Origin: Apostichopus japonicus
Lineage: Eukaryota; Echinodermata; Holothuroidea; Aspidochirotida; Stichopodidae
Assembly (NCBI RefSeq): GCF_037975245.1
Contig: NC_092577.1
Location: forward strand, 3,307,501 to 3,371,500
Direction: 5' to 3'
DNA: 64,000 bases
Shown here piece by piece: positions 33,151-43,950 of this stretch (position 1 is its first letter; every line of letters starts with the position of its first letter). The position numbers were made by a program, and so were the translations under genes. The notes under the pieces are model-generated. The model searched no databases. It worked only from the letters and a program-made list of their open reading frames with translations, and was not told the DNA's origin.

Positions 33151-33540
33151 CAAGGGCGTCGGAAGCTATTTTTGATTGGTACGGCAGTTCAGAGTGTGGC
33201 ACTTAATCATAATTATCATAACTATCATAATTATCGGGCGGACGTAACTACGCTACGCGCCACCATGGTTGGCGCGTATCGTAATGAAGAAGATTTTGAA
33301 AATATGCCTCCCAGATTGCAGGAAATGGCACTTCCCGAGCTTGAAAACAAGACCCCTGCCATGCCAGAGTAGTCACATTTAGCCTACTTGCCGTCGTTAT
33401 TATTGAAAATTATTGAAACATATACCTCCGAGATTTTGTGTTTTCCATTTTGTAGTCCTACTTTTTTTTCTTTTTTTTTTGCGTCATGAATATTGGTCCG
33501 GCGTTCGCCGGACCTGCCCGTACCGGCTCCGACGCCCCTG
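33151..33540. mobile_element. MITE, family F (390 bp)
   Basis: Ends CAAGGGCGTCGGAAGC and GGCTCCGACGCCCCTG are inverted repeats. Inside is the GCGCCACC..GGTTGGCGCG module and a perfect hairpin at 33495-33514. The target duplication is not clear. Confidence 0.65.
33495..33514. other. Perfect 9-bp hairpin
   Basis: GGTCCGGCG and CGCCGGACC are exact inverted repeats separated by only TT. It lies near the right end of the family F MITE. Confidence 0.85.
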
Positions 33541-34089
33541 AATTAAATTAATGTCATAAGAAAAAACAGAAAGCATTTCTTAATGTCAACAAATGGGTAA
33601 TTCCAAAACCATGTGCAGTTGCCAACAAATTTCTATGACCTAGCACTGTCATCATGTCATGAATGCATGTACCTTATACAGTACAGGTGAAATGCTAATA
33701 TTGTGTTTTTGTTCGTTTAATAATTGATTGCGTTTATACATAAAGCCATGTTCCACACCTTGCGTGTACTCGTAGTGTAAACGCAAATGTTGATGAGTGT
33801 AGCGTTTAGCTTATTACCCTCTTATTTAAAACACTAATTTTCGATGAGGCATGATACAGACAATCAATTATCATATTTAATTATTACACCCATATAGTAT
33901 ACGTGTGCATCGGACAGATCGACAAGTATGCATTAAAAAATGTGCAGATGCACGTTCGGAGCCTTGGTAAATATTGGGGGGGGGGGGGGGCTTATCATGC
34001 ATTTGCCCCCTCAAGTTTTTCATTGGGGGGGGCTGAGCCCCCCTCCCCCCAAGCCCCCCCGGTTCCGCCCCCCCGGTTCCGCCCCGGTT

Positions 34090-35475
34090 CCTTCATAAAA
34101 TCACATCGATTCCTTCCACAGCACCATCAAATTCACCTCTTATTACTCTCACCAACAGGTTACCTTCCTCGATGTGACTGTTCGCAAGGAACACGGTTCT
34201 CTCTCCACTGACTTATACACCAAGCCCACAGACACACACCAGTATCTCCATTCTTCTAGCTGCCATCCCCGCCACTGCAAGTCTGGAATTGCCTACAGTC
34301 AAGCACTTGCTCTTCGTCCCATTTGCTCTAACAATTCCTCTTTCATTCGTCATACAGATGTTTTAGAAAAACACATTTTTTTACCAGGGGCCATAGTGTC
34401 TATCCAGATCATCTACATTGGCGGTGATGGTCAATAAGGGAAGCGATTGCGACCACAGGCTCCCTCTGGTTGTTACTTTCCACCCAAATCTTCCTCCTCT
34501 TCAGCAAATCACCACTAACAAACACTCTCCTCACTTCAGATAGACTGCAACGATCCGTCCCTGAAATACCCACCATCGCCTACAGACGTCCACGCAACCT
34601 ACGAGACCTTCTTGTGCGTGATGCTGTTTCACCTCTAACTTCTAACCTTACACCAATTCAGCATTGTACTTTCTAATGTGAAGGTACTTCAAGATGCATC
34701 GTCTGCAGCCACCTCATTGTTGAACCCAATTCCATCACCAGCCACAGCACCCAACTCACTACAAGGGTCACATCACTTGCACAACCTCTTATGTCATCTA
34801 TCTGATCTCTTGTAGAGTTTGCGGCATCCAGTATGTTGGCGAAACCAAAACCACCCTCAAGAAGCGATTCTATGGTCACAGATCCACAGTCAAAACCATG
34901 AAGACTGAGACCCCAGTTGGATAACACTTTAACCTTCCCAACCATACCATAAATGACATGTCCTTACATGGGATTGAATCGTTAGGTAGCATTCCTGACC
35001 TACTACGAATCAGCAGAAAGAGACTGTGGATGCAACGCCTTCGCACCATTCAACCTCATGGGCTCAACATTTATGAAGGATATGATTAACCTGTCTTCTG
35101 CTTCCCCCCCTTCCATCTCCCATTGTTTCCCCCTATGTCACCCCTCTTCTCTTAGCTCTCTTTCACTTTTTCTCCACACTTTTGTTTTGTCTTTGTCCTT
35201 CTGTAGTTTACTCCCTACCCTCTTCCCTGAATCCTCCCTTGTCCCTGTACAGTTTATCTCCAACCTCTCCCCACCCCTGTTGGTTTCTTTCTTCTATACT
35301 AATCTTATTATATACTAATCCTCTTACATCTTTCTCTTTTGTGTTCACCCTGCTCATTAACCTGTCTGTATTCTAAGTGTGTATTTGTCCCTTCTGTTAC
35401 TTTAACTTGTCATTCAGTCTCTGAAGAAGATCCTGCTAGGATCGAAACGTCAGATCCTCTTACTTTTACACATAG
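34090..35475 (+). mobile_element. Degenerate Penelope-like retroelement (RT tail and GIY-YIG)
   Basis: Near 34150-34330 one frame encodes VTFLDVTVRKEHGSLST, LYTKPTDTHQYL, SCHPRHCKSGIAYSQAL and RPICS, the C-terminal RT/thumb region of PLEs. At 34800-35090 a second frame encodes CRVCGIQYVGETKTTLKKRF, a GIY-YIG-type nuclease, continuing through RKRLWMQRLR to GLNIYEGYD. An in-frame TAA at about 34922 and frameshifts between the parts show it is dead. The 5' half is missing. The 3' region carries the CTGAAGA...GAAACGTC motif at 35418. Confidence 0.85.
35418..35455 (+). ncRNA. Structured PLE 3' motif, possibly hammerhead-like
   Basis: CTGAAGA, then GATCC-loop-GGATC, then GAAACGTC recalls the hammerhead core CUGANGA - stem II - GAAA reported in PLEs. 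One extra A precedes the stem, and the rest of the fold is unclear. TCTGA and TCAGA can also close it as a simple hairpin. The copy at 18797 keeps the stem with a different loop. Confidence 0.35.
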
Positions 35476-36824
35476 TAAATATGTTAGAACTGATTTCAGT
35501 AATTATATGTACTATAGTATACACTTTTTAACGTGTACGAAATGTATTAATATCACAGTCATTCTTAGCGTGTTTGCAAAGCTAAACCATTCATGATATC
35601 ATCTAATACTTAAAACAGAATGCCATTATAATATCAATATTATGTTGTTCACTAGTACATAACATTCATTGAGATATGTGTACAATTAGCAGTTCCGCTA
35701 TTAATTCCATTATCACCAATACGAAGTAGTACACTAGCAGTTCCGCTATTAATAGAAAATATATTTAGAACTGGATCAAATTGGTACCCCAAAGTAAGGC
35801 ATCCTATTGTTATTTTTCAATATTATCATCAGTTCGATTAAGCTGCCTGAGCTAGTGGATTTCAATAACCTACTTGTTATATTCAATTCGGGCATCAAAT
35901 GTTATAACTTGACAGTTTAAAGTATCTACATGGAAGAACCTCTTAGGATTCGGTCGTCTCTTGTTATCCAAAGACTACATGAAGACAGAGTTATGTCTTG
36001 ATTGATAGCATTTACATGTGCCGTGTCGCTTAGAATTTAATCATGGCGACTGTTAATTCATTTGTTAATCTTCGATTGGCCTAGAGTGATAAATGCATAA
36101 AGCCCATATGTTAATTAGTAGACATCAACGTGACCTTATCCAATTTGAAGCGTCTTCAGTGAGCCATTCTGCATGGACCATAGATGGAAATGACGCCCAC
36201 TGACGTATGTATACTGCTATTTGTAATGGAAATAAATCTTAGGAATTGATAACTTGAATTTTCTGAATTTATCACCATGAAAATAACTGACAAACTGAAG
36301 AAAAAATACAATATGTACAGATCAGTCTGAGACTATTAAAAACCCTTGCATTTTATCGTTAAAGTTTCAGTACGTGTTTGCCAAATTTAAACTTCGACCT
36401 TTCCAGCTTTCTGCACTTAAATCTCAGTGAAAATGGCACCGTTTTATGCAATTTCCATATTAATATTTATTATTTTTTATTGAGTTATCTGTCCTCTCTT
36501 TTGATTGCGACAGACCCACCTGGTCAGAGTACATTTAGAATAAGCAACATTGAATCTGCTTCGGAAGTCTGTTTTCCGAACTTAATCAGCAAACACGTAT
36601 TGAGGCACAAAACAATGTATAAAGTACTTTACAAATGCTAAGATCAACTAATACTAATATTTGTTAGGGTATAACACAAGGCTAACATTCTGTTTGCTTG
36701 AACATAAAGAATGCAATCCTTGGAAACATTCGAAATACGGCTTAGGCTAACACCTACGTTACCAACATGAATGATCGAATTTAATCGCAAGGTCAGTTTG
36801 AAGTCGTTAGGACTCTTAGGTATC
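35476..36824. other. Intergenic, TRIM 3' flank
   Basis: AT-rich, with no recognisable domains in any frame. It probably contains the 3' UTR of the - strand TRIM gene; no certain polyadenylation site was fixed. Confidence 0.45.
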
Positions 36825-39086
36825 TCAAAGGTAATTTTCGTCGGTGGTAACAGGACGTTTTGATGTTGCATCATCATAATTTATTAACGACTTTACTACT
36901 AGACCATAGGTGTATAGCTTTCCCGAATTCACTGTAGTTATCAGCAGTTTCTCATTCCCGTCTATTTCCAATATGGCCAAACAACGTGCATTCCCATCGA
37001 CAATTCTTGTTGTCAGTAGCTGTTGGCCATTCTCGCTGTACTGCAACAGTAGACATCTCCACAGACCTGAGGAGAATGCCGTCCATACCATGTAGACGAA
37101 ACCATTCTTGTCTGTACATACTCTGAGAGGTCGCCAGTTAATTCCATCAAGACGCGGTTTGACGAATTTATACAGCAGCTTAGCGTTTAATTCCTTCGTG
37201 AAAATTGCATATGCTTCCATCCCATCTGCGTCACACACCAGCAGTTTACCTCGATGTACAGCGATATCTACCGAATGATTGATCTCTTCGGGCAATTTAA
37301 TAATGTGACTGAAATTCAGCTGATTATCGAATACGTACAAATCTCTGGTATTTGTACCCACAATGACACGATTGGTCGCACGATCAGTACATATACAGGT
37401 CACGCACCGATCAGCTGGCCAGCTGTTAGTGACGTCACTGATCATTTTCTTTTCATAGGAACCGCTGCGAACGTTGAAAACACCCATTTCATCAGCTTTG
37501 CATACCGTAACGACAATGGCATCTGACAAATATGAACAATAACGGTGTGGGTATTCACCGCAATTCTTTTCTCTTCGGACCTGTTTCTGCATTTGGGTTT
37601 TCCCGTCTTTGTTGATGACAGTGATGTGTGAGCGATCACGTGATAACTTACCAGTGATGACGATTTCACCGTCGCTGGTACTGGTCATACTTGTATTCCT
37701 CCAACCTTTGACCTGGATTCCTTTAACATCAACAACAGTCTCTTCAAGTTCAGTGAGTCTGACGTCATCGACAATATCCTTCGTTATATCACCCATAGCA
37801 ACATCCGAGAGCGATTCTAACCCTGGGAATCCTCTGTCAATCTCTTCTGTCAGAGGTTCGCAAGCCCTCCTAATATCAGGGATACATTGGGCGTCTGTCC
37901 ACTCGTTGTTGCAAGCAAGAATAGAAGTTGCTGTAGCGCGAAAATTTTCGTACCGCTTTATCATCTGCTCACAATAGTCTGACAGTTTCGTCAGTTCTGT
38001 TTCATTATGTATTGTTTGCTCTTCTTTAGTGGCGTGCGAGCCTTTCATTTGATCATTCAAACGTTCAAGCATTCTACTGAGTGCACTTTCAATTTCGTCG
38101 TACTTAGCTCTCAGCTTGTTGGTTTCTTTATCATATATTTCCCCTGCGTCATCAATGATTACGCTATATTTCTCTCTAACTTGACATAGCTCGTCTTCCC
38201 GTTTGTTCCTTATTTGGCATATTTCATAGTTTCTTCTTGTCTCTATGTCCTTTAAGCCTCTTTCTCGTTCAGAGGTATTTTCGTCAATTTTATATTTAAT
38301 CTTGTTGACCTGTTGTTTGTGCTGGTTTGTCAACTGGGTTGACTTACTTGCAACGTTATCTCTCAGCCTTCGTGAAGTTGACTGAAGTTTATTTCGTAAA
38401 TCGGACACTTTTCTGTCGAATTCGTTTAGTGTCGCCATTTTGAATTTGAGCGCCTCTCGTTCAGTTTTCGCTAGCTCAGTTACATCATGCAGGTCATGAC
38501 CTTTGTGTTTGCTGTACGTACAGGTCACACAAACTGGTACATTTCCGCATGTACAGCAACATAACTGCGCTTGCTGTTTCACGTGTAAATGGCACCTGGG
38601 GTCTTCCGTTAGAGCTGCTAGTTTTTCCAGCGTCAGGTTTTGTTCTTCGTAACTTTCCAAGTTCAGAGTGTGTGGTTGGTGGTCTATGAACATTGGGTTT
38701 TTTATATGAAAATGGTAACACGGATCACATAGAAAGTTTTTACACTTAAAGCAGTATGCTGTGACTGTTTTCTTCTGTGAACAGCTGATACATTTCTTGA
38801 ACTCTTTCTCCTTAAATGATTTTTGCAGTTGTATAAATTCAAGCATACTCTTCATGTGGAAATCAGTCTTAAAGCCGTCTACCCCGTTAGCTGGTATTGC
38901 GTGATGCTGATTACACATTGGACATTTAAACGTCTCAGTATCACTAATTTGCATGACTACTTTCAGGCAATCACTGCAGTATCGATGAAGACACGGTAGT
39001 AGTTTCGGATCTTTCAATTGATCCAAGCAAACGGAACACCGAAAAAAGTTCTTTTCCATGTCCTGGAGTGGTGACGAAGACGCCAT
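36825..39086 (-). CDS. TRIM family RING E3 ligase-like protein, single exon
   Basis: A 753-residue uninterrupted frame. The RING has C17, C20, C32, H34, C37, C40, C55 and C58 (C3HC4). A first B-box-like zinc region spans about 97-141 (CISC, CFKC, CDPC), and a second about 163-200 (CHLH, CVTC, HKGH). A charged coiled coil follows to about 375. The C-terminal ~280 residues have repeated beta-rich motifs (GEIVITGKL, VIVGTNTRDLYVFD, GKLLVCDADG) like the propeller of TRIM2/TRIM56/TRIM71-type proteins; I do not assign an orthologue. TRIMs ubiquitinate targets, many in immunity or development. The first ATG lies 11 codons before the RING, and a possible acceptor TTTTCCAG just upstream suggests a 5' UTR intron. 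Intronless TRIM genes are often members of expanded families. Confidence 0.92.
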   Translation of the reverse strand: MASSSPLQDMEKNFFRCSVCLDQLKDPKLLPCLHRYCSDCLKVVMQISDTETFKCPMCNQHHAIPANGVDGFKTDFHMKSMLEFIQLQKSFKEKEFKKCISCSQKKTVTAYCFKCKNFLCDPCYHFHIKNPMFIDHQPHTLNLESYEEQNLTLEKLAALTEDPRCHLHVKQQAQLCCCTCGNVPVCVTCTYSKHKGHDLHDVTELAKTEREALKFKMATLNEFDRKVSDLRNKLQSTSRRLRDNVASKSTQLTNQHKQQVNKIKYKIDENTSERERGLKDIETRRNYEICQIRNKREDELCQVREKYSVIIDDAGEIYDKETNKLRAKYDEIESALSRMLERLNDQMKGSHATKEEQTIHNETELTKLSDYCEQMIKRYENFRATATSILACNNEWTDAQCIPDIRRACEPLTEEIDRGFPGLESLSDVAMGDITKDIVDDVRLTELEETVVDVKGIQVKGWRNTSMTSTSDGEIVITGKLSRDRSHITVINKDGKTQMQKQVRREKNCGEYPHRYCSYLSDAIVVTVCKADEMGVFNVRSGSYEKKMISDVTNSWPADRCVTCICTDRATNRVIVGTNTRDLYVFDNQLNFSHIIKLPEEINHSVDIAVHRGKLLVCDADGMEAYAIFTKELNAKLLYKFVKPRLDGINWRPLRVCTDKNGFVYMVWTAFSSGLWRCLLLQYSENGQQLLTTRIVDGNARCLAILEIDGNEKLLITTVNSGKLYTYGLVVKSLINYDDATSKRPVTTDENYL

Positions 39087-39219
39087 CTGTCTTGCTGTGT
39101 AATCCGATCTGGAAAAGAGTAAGATATATCGGTATATATATTGTTCGATACAGGTGACAAACGCCTACAGTGGAATTACGACCTTCCTTACCGGTTACGA
39201 ACCTCTGGACATACAATCA

Positions 39220-39290
39220 GCGTCCATAGCCTAGTGGTTAGGATGTCCGCGTACAAAGTGGGAGGCCCGGGTTCGAATCCCGGTGGAGGC
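39220..39290 (+). tRNA. tRNA-like gene, possible anticodon ACA
   Basis: A 71-nt cloverleaf candidate. Acceptor GCGTCCA pairs with TGGAGGC except one G-G mismatch. The D-arm is CCT/AGG, the anticodon stem TCCGC/GTGGG, and the T-arm CCGGGTTCGAATCCCGG is perfect. The loop GTACAAA would give anticodon ACA (Cys), which is rare. A T6 run follows at about 39296. It may instead be a tRNA-derived SINE head. Confidence 0.45.
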
Positions 39291-39590
39291 TGGAAGTTTT
39301 TTCACTGTTCTTGATTTTCCAAATCATTACGATTTTCAATTATATATATTCATTTGCCTTTGTCATTAACCTCCATTTCATTAACATAAAGTCTGTTCAA
39401 AGTATCTCTTTCGAGATCCGGCTTAAGGAATCACAAATGATTTCGAGTTGGTTAGCATCATGTTTGATCTCTAGAGTGAGACAAAATATGTCACCAAAAA
39501 ACAGAACTAGTATTGTTCGATACAGGTGACAAAGCCTACAGTGGAATTACGACCTTCCTTACCGGTTTCGAACCTCTGGACATACAATCA

Positions 39591-39661
39591 GCGTCCATAG
39601 CGTAGTGGTTAGGGTGTCCGCGTACAAAGCGGGTGGCCCGGGTTCGAATCCCGGTGGAGGC
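39591..39661 (+). tRNA. Second tRNA-like gene, same family
   Basis: Nearly the same 71-nt sequence as 39220-39290. It has a fully paired CCGC/GCGG anticodon stem and the same GTACAAA loop, intact A- and B-boxes, and a following T run. The improved pairing in the stem (GTGGG to GCGGG) hints at selection for structure, or at a better-preserved copy. Confidence 0.47.
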
Positions 39662-39777
39662 TGGAAGTTTTTTCACTGTTATTGATTTTCCAACTCATTA
39701 CGATTTTCAATAGATATATATATATATATATAGGTGTGTGTCTGGTGATCGCTTAACGCGTGAAACTCTGAGTCATT

Positions 39778-40775
39778 GGCGTAGGAGCCTCATTTGATTT
39801 GGGGGGGGGGGGGGGGGGCTGTAACGACTTGCCCGAAAAATATAACCAAAATTTTTCGCGCGCTCCGCCCGCGTTCCACATGTTAATGTGCCTATCATAT
39901 AGGCATTCTTCGGTTATTACATCACATGCCAATAACATACAATCATTTTCCGTGTTTTTACCCTTCCATTTTGGATAGAATTATTGGGGAAGTCGTTACA
40001 ACAATAATGATAATATAATCATTGAAAAACACATGGCAAATTCTTCTTCTTTCAGTAGGTGTCAGTGGCGGAGCTATAGGGGTATTGGTCAGGGGGGAGA
40101 GAATGGTCTGTAGGGGCGCTTTCGACACTATCTAAGCGGAGCGCCACCATAGGTTGGCGCGGAGCGTACAGACATTTTTTGAGTTAAGATACTCCCTAGA
40201 TCGCCGGAAATGACCCTTTCCAGGCCTTGCTAATTTGCAGATAGACGAAGAAAACGAACAAAATGTGACAAATGTCAATAGGTAGATGAGCGCGCAATAA
40301 AAAAGTCAATAATCGCGAATAAGTAAAGAGTGGTAAAAAGCTGAAAAGGGCGCCAGCAGTCCATTTGAGTCCGTCAGGGGGGCATCCGCCCACTCTGACT
40401 GTATGGACGCTCCGCCACTGGTAGGTTCCCGAAAAATTCTCAGCATATTACCCGAATTTTCACCATAAAACTTGAAAAACATATTGCAAATTATTTTCTT
40501 TCAGTAGGTGCTCGAAAAATTCTCAGAATATTGCCCGAATTTTCACCCAAAATTTGAAAAACACATTGCAAATTATTATTCTTTCAGTAGATGCCCGAAA
40601 ATTCTCGGCATATTGCCGAATTTCCTCCCCCCCCCAAAAAAAAAAAAATTTGAAAAACACATTGCAAATTATTATTCTTTCAATAGATGTCCGAAAAATT
40701 CTCAGCATATTGCCCGAATTTTCACCAAAATATATGGTTGGGGGGGGGGGGCTGCAGCCCCCCGCCTCCTACGCC
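39778..40775. mobile_element. Family E element with internal ~83-bp repeats
   Basis: Ends GGCGTAGGAGCC and CCTCCTACGCC are inverted. At 40423-40740 there are about four copies of an 83-96-bp unit with CCCGAAAAATTCTCAGCATA, GAAAAACACATTGCAAATTA and TTCTTTCAGTAGGTG. A hAT-like MITE has inserted at 40063 in one repeat. Confidence 0.7.
40063..40420. mobile_element. hAT-like MITE (358 bp), family CAGTGGCGGAGC
   Basis: Ends CAGTGGCGGAGC and CTCCGCCACTG. The flanks GTAGGTGT and GTAGGTTC agree at six of eight positions, a decayed 8-bp target duplication. It is a close relative of 22738-23115. Confidence 0.8.
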
Positions 40776-40789
40776 TATACTTAATATGG

Positions 40790-41910
40790 TTTTCATGCAA
40801 ACTACAGAAGAAAGAGAATAACGGCCAGCTACATGTTCAATTAGTAAGCCCATAATGCGGCATGTGCGAGACTGAATATGTCTTCTTAACAACTAAATAA
40901 CTAACTCGTTAAAGAAATGCTGCTCTCTTTCTCTTTCATGTTACCATGTTGAAACGCAAAGTAAAGCTCTATGCCGCAAAAATGCTGAGATCCGACACCA
41001 TTCATCTTTTAAAATTTGAACTCTTACCTTCTACTCGGCGAATTCTGTCCCTCAGAGCCCATATATTCTTGTTACTCTCATGCAAGTTTCAACATGAAGA
41101 CAGGTTCAACATGTGTTAAATATGATATCCCACTACATCAACTCACTGCATCACGTGTATGTAGTGTATAGCAAATTAATATATATAGCAATAAATATTG
41201 AGAATTCAGGTAGTGGCTCCGCATACTGTCGACCTTCACTTTCACTTATATACATATATATACTTTCATTATATAACAATCGAGCAGTATGTATGAAGAC
41301 CTTCCTGGTTTCGAACCTTTGGATATACAACAATTATTATATATTATCCAATTAGGGGTTGGTAAGTATCTATTCATATGTCTGTCCGCACGTCCTCAAT
41401 CGATCGGTATATAAATATATCTATATAGATAGATAGATTTTTATTCAGCCAATGGATAGAATATATACAATGGAAATTGGATGAAAACAGGAGCTCAAGC
41501 GAAAACAATGAAACGATTAAGACAATAAATAAAATGTAAACAATTCGTATGACTAGGTAAAGGATATAAAAGGGTACTCTGTATACTGCTCATGATATAA
41601 AAAGAGTATTCAGAGGTTAAAAAGTATAACAAATATAGCATATTACACAATAAGAAGCAGTGGCTAAAACGTGAAGGCAAGACTAGAACCAATCAGCGGG
41701 CATTATGTGTATTATATATCTTTACAAGATCAGGATAATGACTATTTGTGAGCCTCTATGTATATCTATATATTTCTATATACATATATATATATATGTT
41801 AGGAACATGATTTGAACAAAACAGAGGCCCCTATAAATTTTTATTAAGTTACCTTCACAGATAGTGGTACAGCCATTCAGAGGTTAGGGGAAAATGACCC
41901 GTCAGTGGCA
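40790..41910. other. Intergenic, no gene recognised
   Basis: AT-rich sequence with TATATA/GATA runs near 41420 and 41770. No supported gene. Confidence 0.5.
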
Positions 41911-42873
41911 CATTGATATACCATATGACATTGTGTTGCTGTACTATTCATTTTGCTCTGAGTTTTGTTCCTTTCTAACCCTCGGGTATGTTCTTTTTAC
42001 TTTATTATACTTATTACTCTTATCTTTAATAGTTAAAGGATCTAACTGATGTATTCTTATTAGTATTCATGGTAACATTCAATAGAAATGTCAAGATATT
42101 GAAGTGCACCTTTTTATCAATGCTAGTAGTTTGATATGTTCTTAATATAGCCTTAAGCTGTATGTTACCTGTATGGTACATTGTTATTTGATATGGTGAA
42201 GCCACTGCAGCTACGCCCAGGAACGAGGTGGTTCCATGGTGTCAAATTACTTAGCAGGTATAACCTGTGCTGCATAGGCTAACTAGATGGATTGTTCTAT
42301 TGGAAGAGGGGTTGATTAAAGTAGCTACACAGCAAGCTGCATAGGATAGACCCCCTACAGTGGTCTGGGTGCACAGGATTGGTGGAACTGTTTAGGTTAC
42401 TATGGCAATCCTATACCAGGTAGAGATATTGTTCTTATTAGCTGTATACTGCCTGTGCAGTGGTAGTGTGTGGGTACAACTATATTGAAACTTTTGTTTT
42501 AATAATAAGTCGTAAGCTAGCTCCCTAGTTCATGCAGGGAAATGTTGCTAGTCTAGGGGTGCACAGAGGATTAAGATGTTAGAATAAATATTAGCACTTC
42601 TGTGTGCAGCTGTGTGGGTCATGTCAGTTAGTTTGGTGAAAATGTTTGTTGGTATATGCGTGAGTGTTATCTGTAGGTTAATTAGGTTTATCTGTTGTCA
42701 ATAAATTCATGATGTTGCACTGAGGTTGATATGATATTGCAAAGAGCTGTAAAGGACAATTATGTTCTAGATAATAGATTAAAGGGTTGTAAATAAACAT
42801 TGATATACCATATGACATTGTGTTGCTGTACTATTCATTTTGCTCTGAGTTTTGTTCCTTTCTACCCCTCAGG
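41911..42873 (+). repeat. ~76-bp direct repeats flanking ~810 bp
   Basis: 41911-41986 and 42798-42873 both read CATTGATATACCATATGACA and continue through TTTTGCTCTGAGTTTTGTTC with few differences. The enclosed sequence has no visible coding region. The structure could be a local duplication or a short LTR-like arrangement. Confidence 0.75.
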
Positions 42874-42920
42874 TGGCCTATATATTGGCTCATACCTAGG
42901 TCACCCGAATCCCCGGGGTA

Positions 42921-43161
<241 letters not shown>

Positions 43162-43950
43162 TAGAGTATCAGGTATTTGAAGCAGATTTCATTTCCTTGA
43201 GACTATTTATATATAGCTGAAGATCACCTCTGCCTTCAACGGTTCCGAGCGCTGGTCAGGGAGGAGGGTGGGAGTGGTATTATATATCATAGGATGAACT
43301 CTAAGAGTTGAGAAAACAAAAACAATGTAACTACAAAATTGGGATATGCAACACAAGGAAGACACATATTTGAAAATAAAAACCTTCATTTCTTATTATT
43401 CATTCAATCTGTAGAAATTGCAAAAGAACAGAAAAAAATATCAACACATTAATAAAAACGACAGTAGTTAAAGCAGTATGTTACCTGACATTACACATAT
43501 TGGCTATTGACAAAACTGATTCAGTTATACCATTTCCCGTAAAACGTTTTCTCAATTAGTTTGTAGTTAGATAGAAAGCCATATGTTCCATTTCGAACAA
43601 GTTTTACCTGTATGATCGTTTAAGAATGATCTGAATCAAGCGACACTTTTAACAGGTGCGTATCCAGGGGGGGCGTTGGGGGCGCGCGCCCCCCGGGTAA
43701 GGAAAAGAGGAGAGAAAAAAAAAGAGAAGAAAAAAGGGAAAAGGAGGGGAAAAAAAGGAAAGGAGGAGAGGAAGGAAGGGAAAGAAAAAGAAAAAAGAGA
43801 GAAAAAGGAGAAAAGGAGGGAGTAGAAGATAGCCAAGACCTCGGGAAGAGAAAGATCCCTATTATATACACAGGGTAGCCAGTGACAGATCAAGGATTAC
43901 GGAGGGGGTGTGCGCCTCACCCTACCCCTTACCCCGACAACTCCATTTTT

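Larger units (their letters stand above)
32758..34089. mobile_element. Family C element, longer copy, interrupted
   Basis: Left end CAGGCGCGGCGGAAC matches 4856. Interior blocks 32759-33122 and 33880-33965 match 4856-5175 and 5347-5450. The right end reads GGTTCCGCC repeats without a clean CACTG, so it may be truncated. It holds family F at 33151 and abuts the PLE at about 34090. Confidence 0.65.
39139..39717 (+). repeat. Tandem duplication of ~207-bp tRNA-like unit
   Basis: 39139-39345 and 39511-39717 are nearly identical direct repeats, about 371 bp apart, each running from TATTGTTCGATACAGGTGAC through a tRNA-like sequence to CACGATTTTCAAT-type DNA. They are separated by 165 bp of unrelated AT-rich sequence. 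A diverged relative of the leader may lie near 41295. Confidence 0.88.

Noticed and set aside
34673-34945. - strand frame over the PLE
   Set aside because: Shadow of the + strand PLE nuclease region, which has clear GIY-YIG-like motifs.
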